A stretch of 41,037 nt of DNA. Origin: Streptomyces wedmorensis. Lineage in GTDB: Bacteria > Actinomycetota > Actinomycetes > Streptomycetales > Streptomycetaceae. Positions 35,076 to 41,037 of the stretch are shown here, piece after piece. Both the position numbers and the translations under genes were made by a program. Position 1 is the first letter of the stretch; each line of letters starts with the position of its first letter. Where the stretch lies: NCBI RefSeq assembly GCF_000716445.1, contig NZ_JNWK01000068.1, forward strand, positions 1 to 41,037. Direction: 5' to 3'. Below the pieces are notes generated by a model that did no database searches, was not told the DNA's origin, and worked only from the letters and a program-made list of their open reading frames with translations.

Positions 35076-35405
35076 TCAGTCGGCTCGGCCCGCCTCGCGG
35101 ACCGGGGTATGGGCGCCTGTGTGCGGGGCGGGGTTCCTCTCTGAAGGAGAAGACGGGTCCGTCCTGACGGTGGCCTCGCAGTTGTTGTCGTAGGTGCGGG
35201 TCCGGTCGAAGGCGCGGCCGCGGTAGGTGCGGCGGGCGGTCAGGGTGACGGGCGCGTGCTCGGCGGTGCAGCTGCTGTCGGGCTCGGCGCGCAGACGGTC
35301 GAAGTCGCCGCCGGCTTCGTCGAGTGCCGAATAGGCTTCCGCGCGGTAGGGGTGGGCGGGGCGGTCACCGGCGGGGCAGTCTCGCCGCCCACATGGGTGG
35401 CCGCA
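35076..35405 (-). pseudogene. Remnant of a subtilisin-inhibitor-like (SSI) protein
   Basis: The minus strand reads SALDEAGGDFDRL, then CTAEHAPVTLTARRTYRGRA and TYDNNCEATVRTD, the second half of the SSI family with its GGDFD, Cys and late Cys in place. The usual short Phe-containing end is in another frame, so the ORF reads through a further 18 residues to the stop at 35076. The N-terminal half with signal peptide and the reactive-site loop is not recognisable and is replaced by a different sequence. SSI proteins inhibit secreted serine proteases. A functional inhibitor is not expected. Confidence 0.6.
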
Positions 35406-35512
35406 TGGCACCAGGGGCAGGACCAGATCTCTTCTTTCCAGGCCGTTGGTGACACCGGCCATCGCCACATCGACCGCCCGCACACGTCACACTCCACAGG
35501 CGGAATCCTCAC
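35370..35512 (-). pseudogene. N-terminal piece of a small zinc-ribbon-like protein
   Basis: From ATG 35512 the minus strand encodes VECDVCGRSMWRWP and, 20 residues later, SCPWCHAATHVGGE, two CxxC knuckles that would bind one zinc. Beyond Pro-rich residues the frame becomes meaningless where the SSI-like remnant begins in another frame. The two pieces may be an accidental join. No family is named. Confidence 0.35.
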
Positions 35513-35550
35513 ATGCCAGCACGGGCCCCCAGGCCGCCTGCATCGCGCCA

Positions 35551-35586
35551 GTTGCCAAGCGTCCTTGCCGAGACAAAAAGCTCTTT
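35551..35586 (+). repeat. Extra insertion-element end next to the left end
   Basis: This 36-bp stretch matches the right terminal repeat (37230-37265), in the same orientation, at roughly 28 of 37 positions, including AAAGAGC, TTTTGTC and CGGCA on the minus strand. It abuts the left terminal repeat with only one base between them, forming a 31-bp near-palindrome at 35572-35602. It looks like the right end of a related, otherwise lost element. Confidence 0.65.
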
Positions 35587-35587
35587 A

Positions 35588-35621
35588 AAAGAGTGTTTTG
35601 TCCTGACAGATACGTTTGATA
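35588..35621 (+). repeat. Left terminal inverted repeat
   Basis: AAAGAGTGTTTTGTCC followed by a partly conserved inner part containing CAG and GTTTGA. It is paired with the repeat ending at 37265. Confidence 0.7.
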
Positions 35622-35804
35622 GCGACCTGGGTAGTCGGCATGCTGGGGCGGTTGGGGCTTCTGTCGACTGCCGTGATGGCTGTGGCTGGCGACAACGGTT
35701 GGGGGTCCGTTTGGGCTCCTTCGCTCCTGTCTGATCCCAAAGCGCCCCCGCTCACCCCCGTTTGCGCCCTGTAGGCGAAGGGCCGTCGGCGGTACTACCG
35801 AAAC

Positions 35805-36644
35805 ATGCCTCGACAGCGGCCGTATCCGAGTGACCTGTCCGATGCCCGGTGGGAGTCGATGGAGCCCATTCTGTCGGCCTGGCGGGCCGACCGGAGGGGG
35901 AAGGGCCTGGGCATAGGCCGGCCGCCCGAGCACGACCTGCGGCGGATCATGGAAGCGGTCCTCTACGTCGACCGCACCGGCATCCTCTGGCGATACCTGC
36001 CGCACGACTTCCCGCCATGGGAAACGGTCTACGGCTACTTCGCCGCCTGGCAGAAGGACGGAGTCTTCGACCAGCTCAACGGGCTCCTCCGCCGTCTGGT
36101 CAGGGAGGCGGAGGGTCGCGACGGCGAGCCGAGTGCGTGCGTGCTGGACGCGCAGAGCATCAAGACTTCCGCGAACGTCCCCGCGGCCGGCCGGGGCATC
36201 GACGCGGGCAAGAAGATCGCGGGCCGCAAGCGCCATATCGGCGTCGACACCCTCGGTCTTCTCCTGGCCGTGCCGGTCACCGCCGCGAGCGTCTCCGACA
36301 ACGCCGGCGGCATCCAGGTGCTCTCACAGATCTCGAAGGCCCACCCGCGTGTGACCAAGGCCTGGGCCGACAGCGGCTACCGAATCAAAGCCATCGAGCA
36401 CGGAGCTCGCCTGGGCATCGACGTCGAAGTCGTCCATCGCGACCCGGCCGCGAAGGGCTTCAAGGTGATCCCACGGCGCTGGGTCGTCGAGCGGACCTTC
36501 GGCCGGCTCATGCACCACCGACACCTCACCCGCGACTACGAGACCCACCCACACCGGCCCGAAGCGATGATCAAGCTGGCAATGGTCGACCTCATAAGCC
36601 GCCGCCTCACGAGGGAATCCACCCTGAACTGGCGTGATTCCTGA
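35805..36644 (+). CDS. IS5-family transposase
   Basis: 279 residues. It opens with an RQRPYPSDLSDARWESMEPI segment typical of the IS5 group, followed by the DUF4096-like domain (GRPPEHDLRRIMEAVLYVDR, WRYLPHDFPPWETVYGYFAAW). The DDE catalytic set appears as the first Asp in VLDAQSIKTS, the second in KAWADSGYRIKA and the Glu in VVERTFGRLMHHR. The gene is intact and full length, so it may be active. The ATG gives the standard N-terminus of the family. Confidence 0.93.
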   Translation: MPRQRPYPSDLSDARWESMEPILSAWRADRRGKGLGIGRPPEHDLRRIMEAVLYVDRTGILWRYLPHDFPPWETVYGYFAAWQKDGVFDQLNGLLRRLVREAEGRDGEPSACVLDAQSIKTSANVPAAGRGIDAGKKIAGRKRHIGVDTLGLLLAVPVTAASVSDNAGGIQVLSQISKAHPRVTKAWADSGYRIKAIEHGARLGIDVEVVHRDPAAKGFKVIPRRWVVERTFGRLMHHRHLTRDYETHPHRPEAMIKLAMVDLISRRLTRESTLNWRDS

Positions 36645-36656
36645 ACATTGACCGCG

Positions 36657-37162
36657 TCAATGGAACGGGTGGGACCGCTGGCTCGGACCGGGAGGGTCGA
36701 AGCTCACCCCGTTCTCGTCGAGTGCGTTGAAGACGGTCACGCGACCCGAATCGAAGGCGAAGCTGATGTCGACGTTTCCCTGAGCGACATCCCTGCCTGT
36801 CCATTCGAGCAGTTCGGCCCCCTTGAGGGGCAGCCCCAGCAGAGCGTGCAGTCCGGGGAAAGGTTCGGGGCGCCACTGCAGGTCGAAGCCAGGCCACCGG
36901 ACTGGACGGGTGGGGTCGATCATGTTCCACGTGAGGGAGAGATCGCCGAGCTTTGATGGTTGATCTCGACCTGCTCGCCATCGAAGTCGAACAGCACCGG
37001 GCAGTCGCAGAACCACTCGTCACCCCTGAGGTCCCAGACCATCCAGACTCTCGTGAGCGTCCGGCCAGCAAGACCACGCAGACGATTTCCATGCTCCTGC
37101 ACGACGTCACTACGGCCGTCCAACCATGCTGGCCGGTAGCCCGCGATGCCGAAATCGAGCAT
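36657..37162 (-). pseudogene. Frameshifted passenger gene of unknown function
   Basis: The minus strand starts at ATG 37162 (FGIAGYRPAWLDGRSDVVQE, then WMVWDLRGDEWFCDCPVLFD, GEQVEINHQ). It then switches frame to KLGDLSLTWNMIDPTRPVRW and FDLQWRPEPFPGLHALLGLP, and ends FNALDENGVSFDPPG. One extra A in the three-A run at about 36951-36953 would join the halves as EINHQKLGDLSLTWN, giving ~168 residues. Such acidic, Trp-rich single-domain proteins are found as stray genes in Streptomyces and resemble immunity-type proteins in composition; no function can be claimed. It lies inside the element and opposite to the transposase. Confidence 0.65.
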
Positions 37163-37231
37163 GACGCCATCCTGTCAGAAGTGCCCCTCCTCGGGTTAGA
37201 GCAGTCCCGAACGACGACCAACCCGTCAACT

Positions 37232-37265
37232 TCTCAAACACCCCTGCCGGGACAAAACGCTCTTT
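37232..37265 (+). repeat. Right terminal inverted repeat
   Basis: Ends GGACAAAACGCTCTTT at 37250-37265, the inverse of the left end with one mismatch in 16. Its last base is the first of the stop triplet (37265-37267) of the next minus-strand gene. Confidence 0.7.
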
Positions 37266-37501
37266 CAGGCCTGCTTGGGGGTGAGTGCCCGGCTGCCTGT
37301 GTCGACGCGATAGTTCTCGACCACCTCGGTAAGGCGTCTCACGACTTCCTGGGGGTCGCCTTCGGCGCTGACCTCCGGAACATCCAACTCCGTCACGCGC
37401 TCACCCGCCTGCGGCACGAGACTCGCCACCGGTGCGTCGGGAGGAGACGCCACGAGGGCGGAAATGAATCCCTGCTCGTCGTGTACAACGGAAACACGCA
37501 T
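37265..37501 (-). CDS. Small protein of unknown function, ended by the insertion element
   Basis: 78 residues starting MRVSVVHDEQGFISALVASP, then LVPQAGERVTELDVPE and PQEVVRRLTEVVENYRVDTG. GGAGGG precedes the ATG. It looks like a compact alpha/beta protein with no known family. The stop codon overlaps the last base of the element's right repeat, so the original C-terminus may have been cut or replaced. It follows the gene at 37532-37843 by 30 bases and is probably co-transcribed with it. Confidence 0.6.
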   Translation of the reverse strand: MRVSVVHDEQGFISALVASPPDAPVASLVPQAGERVTELDVPEVSAEGDPQEVVRRLTEVVENYRVDTGSRALTPKQA

Positions 37502-37531
37502 GCCGAATCCCTCCAGCGATCTCAAGTGCGG

Positions 37532-37843
37532 TCAGGCGGTGGTACGGGTGAGATAGGCGGTGTAGGACTTCACGGTTCCCTGCCCGCTGAGCCCGCTGTT
37601 CCTCACCTTCGCCCAGAGGTAGGACTGGACATTGCTGATGTCCCCGGAGCCGATGTCCTTCTTGCCAACCGAGACGTCGTCAAACGTCAGCCAGTAGAGG
37701 GTCTGCCGGAAGTCGGTGACCGGATGGGCGGACAGGGTGAAGGTGCCCTGGCTGAAGAACGGATCAGGGCCCCAGGTGAGCTCTCTCCGGTATCCAGGAG
37801 GCAGGTTCTGGACGAGGTAGTAGGAAAACGTCTGAGTGGCCAT
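37532..37843 (-). CDS. Small protein of unknown function
   Basis: 103 residues, starting ATQTFSYYLVQNLPPGYRRE, with FTLSAHPVTDFRQTLYWLTF and WAKVRNSGLSGQGTVKSYTA. Rich in aromatic and beta-forming residues, no signal peptide or helix. AGGAG lies eight bases before the ATG. Tandem with the 78-residue gene. No family recognised; a small beta-sandwich is plausible from the alternating pattern. Confidence 0.65.
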   Translation of the reverse strand: MATQTFSYYLVQNLPPGYRRELTWGPDPFFSQGTFTLSAHPVTDFRQTLYWLTFDDVSVGKKDIGSGDISNVQSYLWAKVRNSGLSGQGTVKSYTAYLTRTTA

Positions 37844-38157
37844 CACTTTCTCCTGAGTGTGGACGTCCGGATCTGCGTATGTCGCCGTTCCCAGAGTTCC
37901 GCCACCCCTGTTCCAGGCGCCGTTTACACCGCCGCCCGAGGCACTCGCGATCGAGCCCTATGTGCAGCCGAACCGCTGGCCGCGACGTTGACCTCCCCTT
38001 TTCTACGGTGATTCCAATGGCCCGGTACCGCAAGTCGATCCGACTGATGCGGCCCTGCACCAGCCGGAGAAGGGCATGAACCTGCTAGGGGTAGACCCCG
38101 GCAGGGAGGAGCTCCGCCTCGACCGCACGCCGCAGCTGCTCATCCGCGTCGGCACGA
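37844..38157. other. Gap upstream of divergent small genes
   Basis: 314 bases. It must hold the promoter of the minus-strand pair. An open frame on the plus strand from about 38077 is not convincing. Nothing else is recognised. Confidence 0.35.
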
Positions 38158-38463
38158 GTGCCCCTCTACCTGGCACGGGAAGCTCGGGAGAAGCCGGCCG
38201 CTTCTTGCATCGACCGGGCGGTGCAGTGCCAGCTGTCCGCGCACGACGAGGGTGAGCACTTCGGTCTCCTCACTGACGCCGGGGCGTACGGGACCGCGCT
38301 GTGGCTCCGCTGGCGCGGGCCGGACGAGACGGAACTCGTCGGGCTGCCGGATTGCCCGGTGGCCGCCCCGGACCCTGACGGTGAGGGCTGTTGTCTGTTC
38401 GCCGACCGCGTCAAGCAGCACACCTGGGAAGACGCCCTGGAGGAGGTCCCGTGCACGAGCTGA
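38158..38463 (+). CDS. Small protein of unknown function, first of a three-gene set
   Basis: Reading from GTG 38158, 101 residues: CQLSAHDEGEHFGLLTDAGA, then YGTALWLRWRGPDETEL, DCPVAAPDPDGEGCCLFADR and HTWEDALEEVPC. The Cys/His spacing (C, H, H, CC, H) may bind a metal. The GTG has no good ribosome site and the frame is open further upstream, so the true start may be missing or earlier. It overlaps the next gene by 13 bases. Similar proteins seem to occur beside radical SAM genes in Streptomyces, from memory; the role is unknown. Confidence 0.55.
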   Translation: MPLYLAREAREKPAASCIDRAVQCQLSAHDEGEHFGLLTDAGAYGTALWLRWRGPDETELVGLPDCPVAAPDPDGEGCCLFADRVKQHTWEDALEEVPCTS

Positions 38464-38672
38464 TCGCGAGCCCGTGCACGACCCGGCGCCCCCGCTCGCC
38501 TCGCAACGAACGGTGCGGGGACTGCGGTGGCAGCGGCGCCGACTCGTCCGGCAAGACCTGCGGCACCTGTAACGGGCTTGGCCAGATCCACTGCCTCGCC
38601 GGCCGCCAGGAGTCCCGTGTGCTGTCCCGCTCCGGGATCCGGAAGGAGGGCCACCGATGGCCCACGCTCTGA
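38451..38672 (+). CDS. Small CxxCxGxG zinc-binding protein
   Basis: 73 residues from GTG 38451, which has AGGAGG six bases upstream inside the previous gene. The centre holds two DnaJ-like CxxCxGxG repeats (CGDCGGSGADSSGKTCGTCN) and a further Cys, a single zinc knuckle. No J-domain is present. It lies between the CysHis protein and the radical SAM gene and overlaps both (by 13 and 16 bases), so the three are one coupled operon. It might be a metal or substrate chaperone for the enzyme, or even a modification substrate. Confidence 0.6.
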   Translation: MHELIASPCTTRRPRSPRNERCGDCGGSGADSSGKTCGTCNGLGQIHCLAGRQESRVLSRSGIRKEGHRWPTL

Positions 38673-39295
38673 TCGCCTCCCCGTTCCTCGACGGACACCT
38701 TCTCCTCGAGCCGGGAACAAGGGCCGGCGCCCGAATCTCCGCCGACCACTTCGAGGGCCTGCGCCAGGCCGCCGCCGACAGTGCGTCGCTTCCCGCCTGG
38801 ACTGTGCAGACCGCCGCCGAGGTGTGGGGCCTTGACCTGGGCGGCCGACCCGCGCAGGGCACGGTGCTGGTGCGCGAGCCGTCCCCGTACGGCTGCTGCC
38901 GGGTGTCCTGGGAGATCAACCTCGGCTGCAACTTCGGCTGCAAGCACTGCTACCTCGGTGAGCGCCCGTTCTCCGGCCTCCGCTGGGAGGACAAGGTGCG
39001 GCTGCTCGACATCATGCGCGAGGCCGGTGTCCTCTGGCTCCAGATCACCGGGGGTTGTTCGCGCGGACGCGGTGTCCCCCCGCAGGTCGTGTCGCTTCAG
39101 TCTCGGGTGGAGAGACCCGTCCGTGTCGCCGTGAGGACTCGCATCATGTCCCTTTCGAAGGCGGCGACGACCGTAGCAGGTGAGGAAGGTCACCTCGACT
39201 GCCAGCTGCTCGTCGGTCCCTCTTGGTGTCAGGGCTCGAGGAACGTCCGTGCCAGATCGTGCGCTGAGGGTTCGTCGCCCCTGGTGGGCGGCTGA
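38657..39295 (+). pseudogene. Radical SAM enzyme, truncated after the cluster-binding motif
   Basis: Residues 1-133 are a clear radical SAM N-terminus: SPYGCCRVSWEINLGCNFGC and KHCYLGERPFSGL, with the [4Fe-4S] Cys at 91, 95 and 98, and VLWLQITGG, which in relatives continues with the Glu-Pro of the GGEP motif. At about 39055 the sequence changes to unrelated text that stays open to 39295 but has no radical SAM features. About 200 residues, including the rest of the barrel and any auxiliary-cluster Cys, are missing. ATG with GGAGGG upstream. Enzymes of this group often modify peptides or small substrates. This copy cannot be active. Confidence 0.78.
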
Positions 39296-39431
39296 CGGGG
39301 TATCGGCTGGCGAAAGAGAACGCGTTGTCAGCGTCCTGCGCCGCTGAAACGGTGGGACCGCATACGCCAGAAACCCGCCGCGGTGACCGGTAAGTGCTGG
39401 TCGGTGGGTGCCCGAGTGTGGACTGGCCAGG

Positions 39432-40157
39432 TCACTCCGTCGCGGGCAGGCACTCGGCGAGCAGGTCGACGACGTCGTGCCAGGCTCGCTGCGCATGCCG
39501 TGGGTGGTATCCGACGCCGGGGAGCACGGTGTGGTCGACCGGCGGGTGGTGGAAGGCGTGCAAGGCGCCGCCGTAGACCACGAGGCGCCAGTCGACGCCC
39601 GCGGCCTGCATCTCGGCGGTGAATGCGTCCCGTTGCGCGGGCGGCATGATCGGGTCTTCCGACCCGACCCCGGCCCACACCGGGCAGCGGATGCGCGCCG
39701 CCTCGTCCGGTCGACCGATGGTCAGTCCGTTGACGGTCGCGATCGCGCGCAGGTTGACGCCGTCGCGCCCGAGTTCCAGCGCGATCGCGCCGCCGGTGCC
39801 GTAGCCGACGGCGGCGATCCGGTCGGGGTCGATCCGCGGTTCGGCGCGCAGCACATCGAGCGCCGCGTGGCCGATGCCCCGCATCCGGTCGGGGTCGGCG
39901 AGCAGCGGCATGCAACGGGCCAGCATCTCCTCGGGGTCGCCCAAATAGCGTCCGCCGTGGATGTCGAAGGCAAACGCCACGTACCCCAGTTCGGCGAGGG
40001 TGTCGGCCCGGCGGCGCTCGACGTCGCTGAGCCCCGTGCCCTCTGGTCCGAGCAGCACTGCGGGCCTGCGGTCGATACCGGGCGGGAGCGCAAGGTGCCC
40101 GATCATCGTCAGACCGTCGGCCAGGTACTCGACCGTGCGCGTGGTAATCGTCGTCAT
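39432..40157 (-). CDS. Dienelactone hydrolase family protein
   Basis: 241 residues of the alpha/beta hydrolase fold: PAVLLGPEGTGLSDVERRRA, then AFDIHGGRY, an IAAVGYGTGGAIALELG nucleophile elbow, CPVWAGVGSEDPIMPP with the acid Asp, and the His in GALHAFHHPP. The usual Cys or Ser of the elbow (GYCxGG) is Gly here (GYGTGG), so classical hydrolysis is doubtful unless Thr takes over. The acid and His are kept. ATG start. The gene stands alone with no linked aromatic pathway. Substrate unknown. Confidence 0.85.
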   Translation of the reverse strand: MTTITTRTVEYLADGLTMIGHLALPPGIDRRPAVLLGPEGTGLSDVERRRADTLAELGYVAFAFDIHGGRYLGDPEEMLARCMPLLADPDRMRGIGHAALDVLRAEPRIDPDRIAAVGYGTGGAIALELGRDGVNLRAIATVNGLTIGRPDEAARIRCPVWAGVGSEDPIMPPAQRDAFTAEMQAAGVDWRLVVYGGALHAFHHPPVDHTVLPGVGYHPRHAQRAWHDVVDLLAECLPATE

Positions 40158-40304
40158 GAGACTGGACGGTAGTGATCGTCGGGCATGGTCGGGCCCGGGT
40201 TCACCGCTGGCTGAACTGCGCGGGTGTCCCTCTGGCCGCGCCAGAAACCGCTGAAGATACGGATGTTTCTCAGCTGTCGTGTCCGTTGTCGTGTCCGTGG
40301 GATG

Positions 40305-40760
40305 TCAGATGCAGGAGTCGACCGCCCCTGGTGCTGGCTGCCTCGGTAGCGGAGTGACCTCATTCCCTGCTCCGATCTGAGCACGCAGGCGCTCGATCTC
40401 TCGGTGTGGTGCGGCGATGCGAGAGAGTGCTCGCTGCTTGGGCTCAAGCAACTCGGAGATCTTCAGGTCGCGTTCGGCGACCCGCTCCTTGAGTTCACCC
40501 ACGTCGGCTTTGAGCCGATCGATCTGCGCGGCCCGTGGATCGACGATCGCGCCGGCCTCTTCCAGGGCTTGCCAGGCGGCGGCTGAACTGCTTGGCGAGG
40601 TGCGGGTAGGGGCCGGGGCGGGAGGAGCCGTCCCGGTTCTTCTTCGGATAGAAGCCGGTGCAGGTGGTGGGGAGCACTTCGGGTCGTCGTTCTGCCGGAC
40701 GGTCTCCCGGTAGCGGGCGAGGTGGCGCAGGGTGTCGTCGGCCCGGTCGATCGCGCCCAT
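40305..40760 (-). pseudogene. Frameshifted coiled-coil protein
   Basis: The first ~28 residues (GAIDRADDTLRHLARYRETV followed by RQNDDPK) are in one frame. The GC3-biased middle (TGFYPKKNRDGSSRPGPYPH, LAKQF) is in another. The first frame resumes with LEEAGAIVDPRAAQIDRLKA, a long coiled coil (VGELKERVAERDLKISELLE, REIERLRAQIG) and the stop. One frame is open throughout, but its middle has poor codon bias, so two compensating shifts are likely. Restored, it would be ~150 residues with an N-terminal helix, a basic loop and a C-terminal coiled coil. Family unknown; it loosely recalls small helper proteins beside integrases. Confidence 0.5.
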
Positions 40761-40943
40761 CAGCCGCGGCTCACCGTCGAGGTCGTCGTCGCGTGAGCGA
40801 ATGCTAGGCCACGGGGGATCGATTCCCGTCAGATTCCCAATGCCCCCACGGCCCCTGACGGACGTGGGTAGCCTCTGCCGTAATCACCCGGCCAGAGCCT
40901 GAGACCGGCCGGGCCCACTCGAGGACAAGAGGAGTGAAGACCG

Positions 40944-41037
40944 ATGTTGAGTGTGGAGACGGCTTTGAAGGAGGCGATGGCCTCGATCGATGGGAGCGTG
41001 GGAGCCGCACTGGTCGACTACACGAGCGGCATGGCGC
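40944..41037 (+). CDS. Start of a small roadblock/LC7-like protein (partial)
   Basis: The first 31 residues (LSVETALKEAMASIDGSVGA, then ALVDYTSGMA) run off the window edge. AGGAG lies nine bases before the ATG. The pattern resembles small actinomycete proteins with a roadblock/LC7-like fold, but too little is present for certainty. Confidence 0.6.
   Translation, partial: MLSVETALKEAMASIDGSVGAALVDYTSGMA

Larger units (their letters stand above)
35588..37265 (+). mobile_element. Insertion element with IS5-type transposase and passenger gene
   Basis: Bounded by inverted repeats that match at 26 of 34 positions (35588-35621 with 37232-37265), the outer 16 bp differing at one base. Inside are a full-length IS5-type transposase gene and, on the other strand, a frameshifted gene of unknown function. 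At 1678 bp it is longer than a plain IS5 member. The transposase lies 217 bp from the left end and 621 bp from the right. No target duplication could be identified. An alternative is a small transposase-only element nested in an older non-autonomous one, but no second pair of ends was found next to the transposase gene. Confidence 0.6.

Noticed and set aside
36035..36554. Minus-strand frames inside the transposase gene
   Set aside because: Shadows of the IS5 transposase; no conserved sequence.
38077..38250. Small plus-strand ORF beginning at 38077
   Set aside because: It has no ribosome site and is overlapped in another frame by the better-supported gene at 38158; no motif was seen.

Overview
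The window is high-GC DNA with actinomycete gene style (GTG/TTG starts, purine-rich ribosome sites, 4-base ATGA/GTGA overlaps). A chaplin, two DUF6479 proteins, a DUF6480 protein, a subtilisin-inhibitor-like remnant and an IS5-type transposase point to Streptomyces. The many decayed genes and the insertion element suggest an accessory region such as a chromosome arm. No rRNA, tRNA or CRISPR array was seen.

Region 1 (1-2.2 kb): tail of a secreted protein, a twin-arginine leader ORF overlapping a peptidoglycan amidase gene by one base, and a short chaplin.

Region 2 (2.2-14.1 kb) is the most coherent part. It has an RpiR/SIS regulator, a solitary solute-binding lipoprotein, a secreted cyanophycinase-like S51 peptidase, and a tightly coupled unit of binding lipoprotein, permease, ATPase and M20 peptidase. 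A second, broken S51 gene, an aspartate ammonia-lyase and a PEP-mutase/isocitrate-lyase family enzyme follow. Read together: an extracellular Asp-containing polymer or isopeptide is cut by S51 enzymes, the products are imported by the ABC system and hydrolysed by the M20 enzyme, and aspartate is deaminated to fumarate. The substrate is inferred.

Region 3 (14.3-25 kb): remnants of a FAD monooxygenase, an amine-oxidase-type oxidoreductase and a photolyase, then two intact divergent glycosyltransferases, an SDR, a DUF4383 membrane protein, an ECF sigma factor, a second DUF6479 protein and a decayed SDR. The mix resembles an eroded light-response/carotenoid neighbourhood.

Region 4 (25-34.3 kb): small stress/unknown-function genes (DUF427, DUF6480, UBP zinc finger, VOC protein), frameshifted MpaB-like oxygenase and MMPL transporter genes facing each other across a duplicated hairpin, a fasciclin protein, a scrambled HTH gene, an Asp23-like protein, a beta-carbonic anhydrase, a Sua5 C-terminal remnant, and a small secreted protein whose start codon sits at the predicted transcription start of a BldN-type promoter.

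Region 5 (34.3-41 kb): HNH nuclease and SSI-like remnants, a 1.7-kb insertion element with a frameshifted passenger gene and an extra end-like repeat abutting its left end, two small unknown genes, a three-gene set ending in a truncated radical SAM enzyme, a dienelactone-hydrolase-like gene, a frameshifted coiled-coil gene and the start of a further small gene. At least fourteen loci look broken. Several breaks are single-base changes in G or A runs and could be sequencing errors; others are deletions and cannot be.
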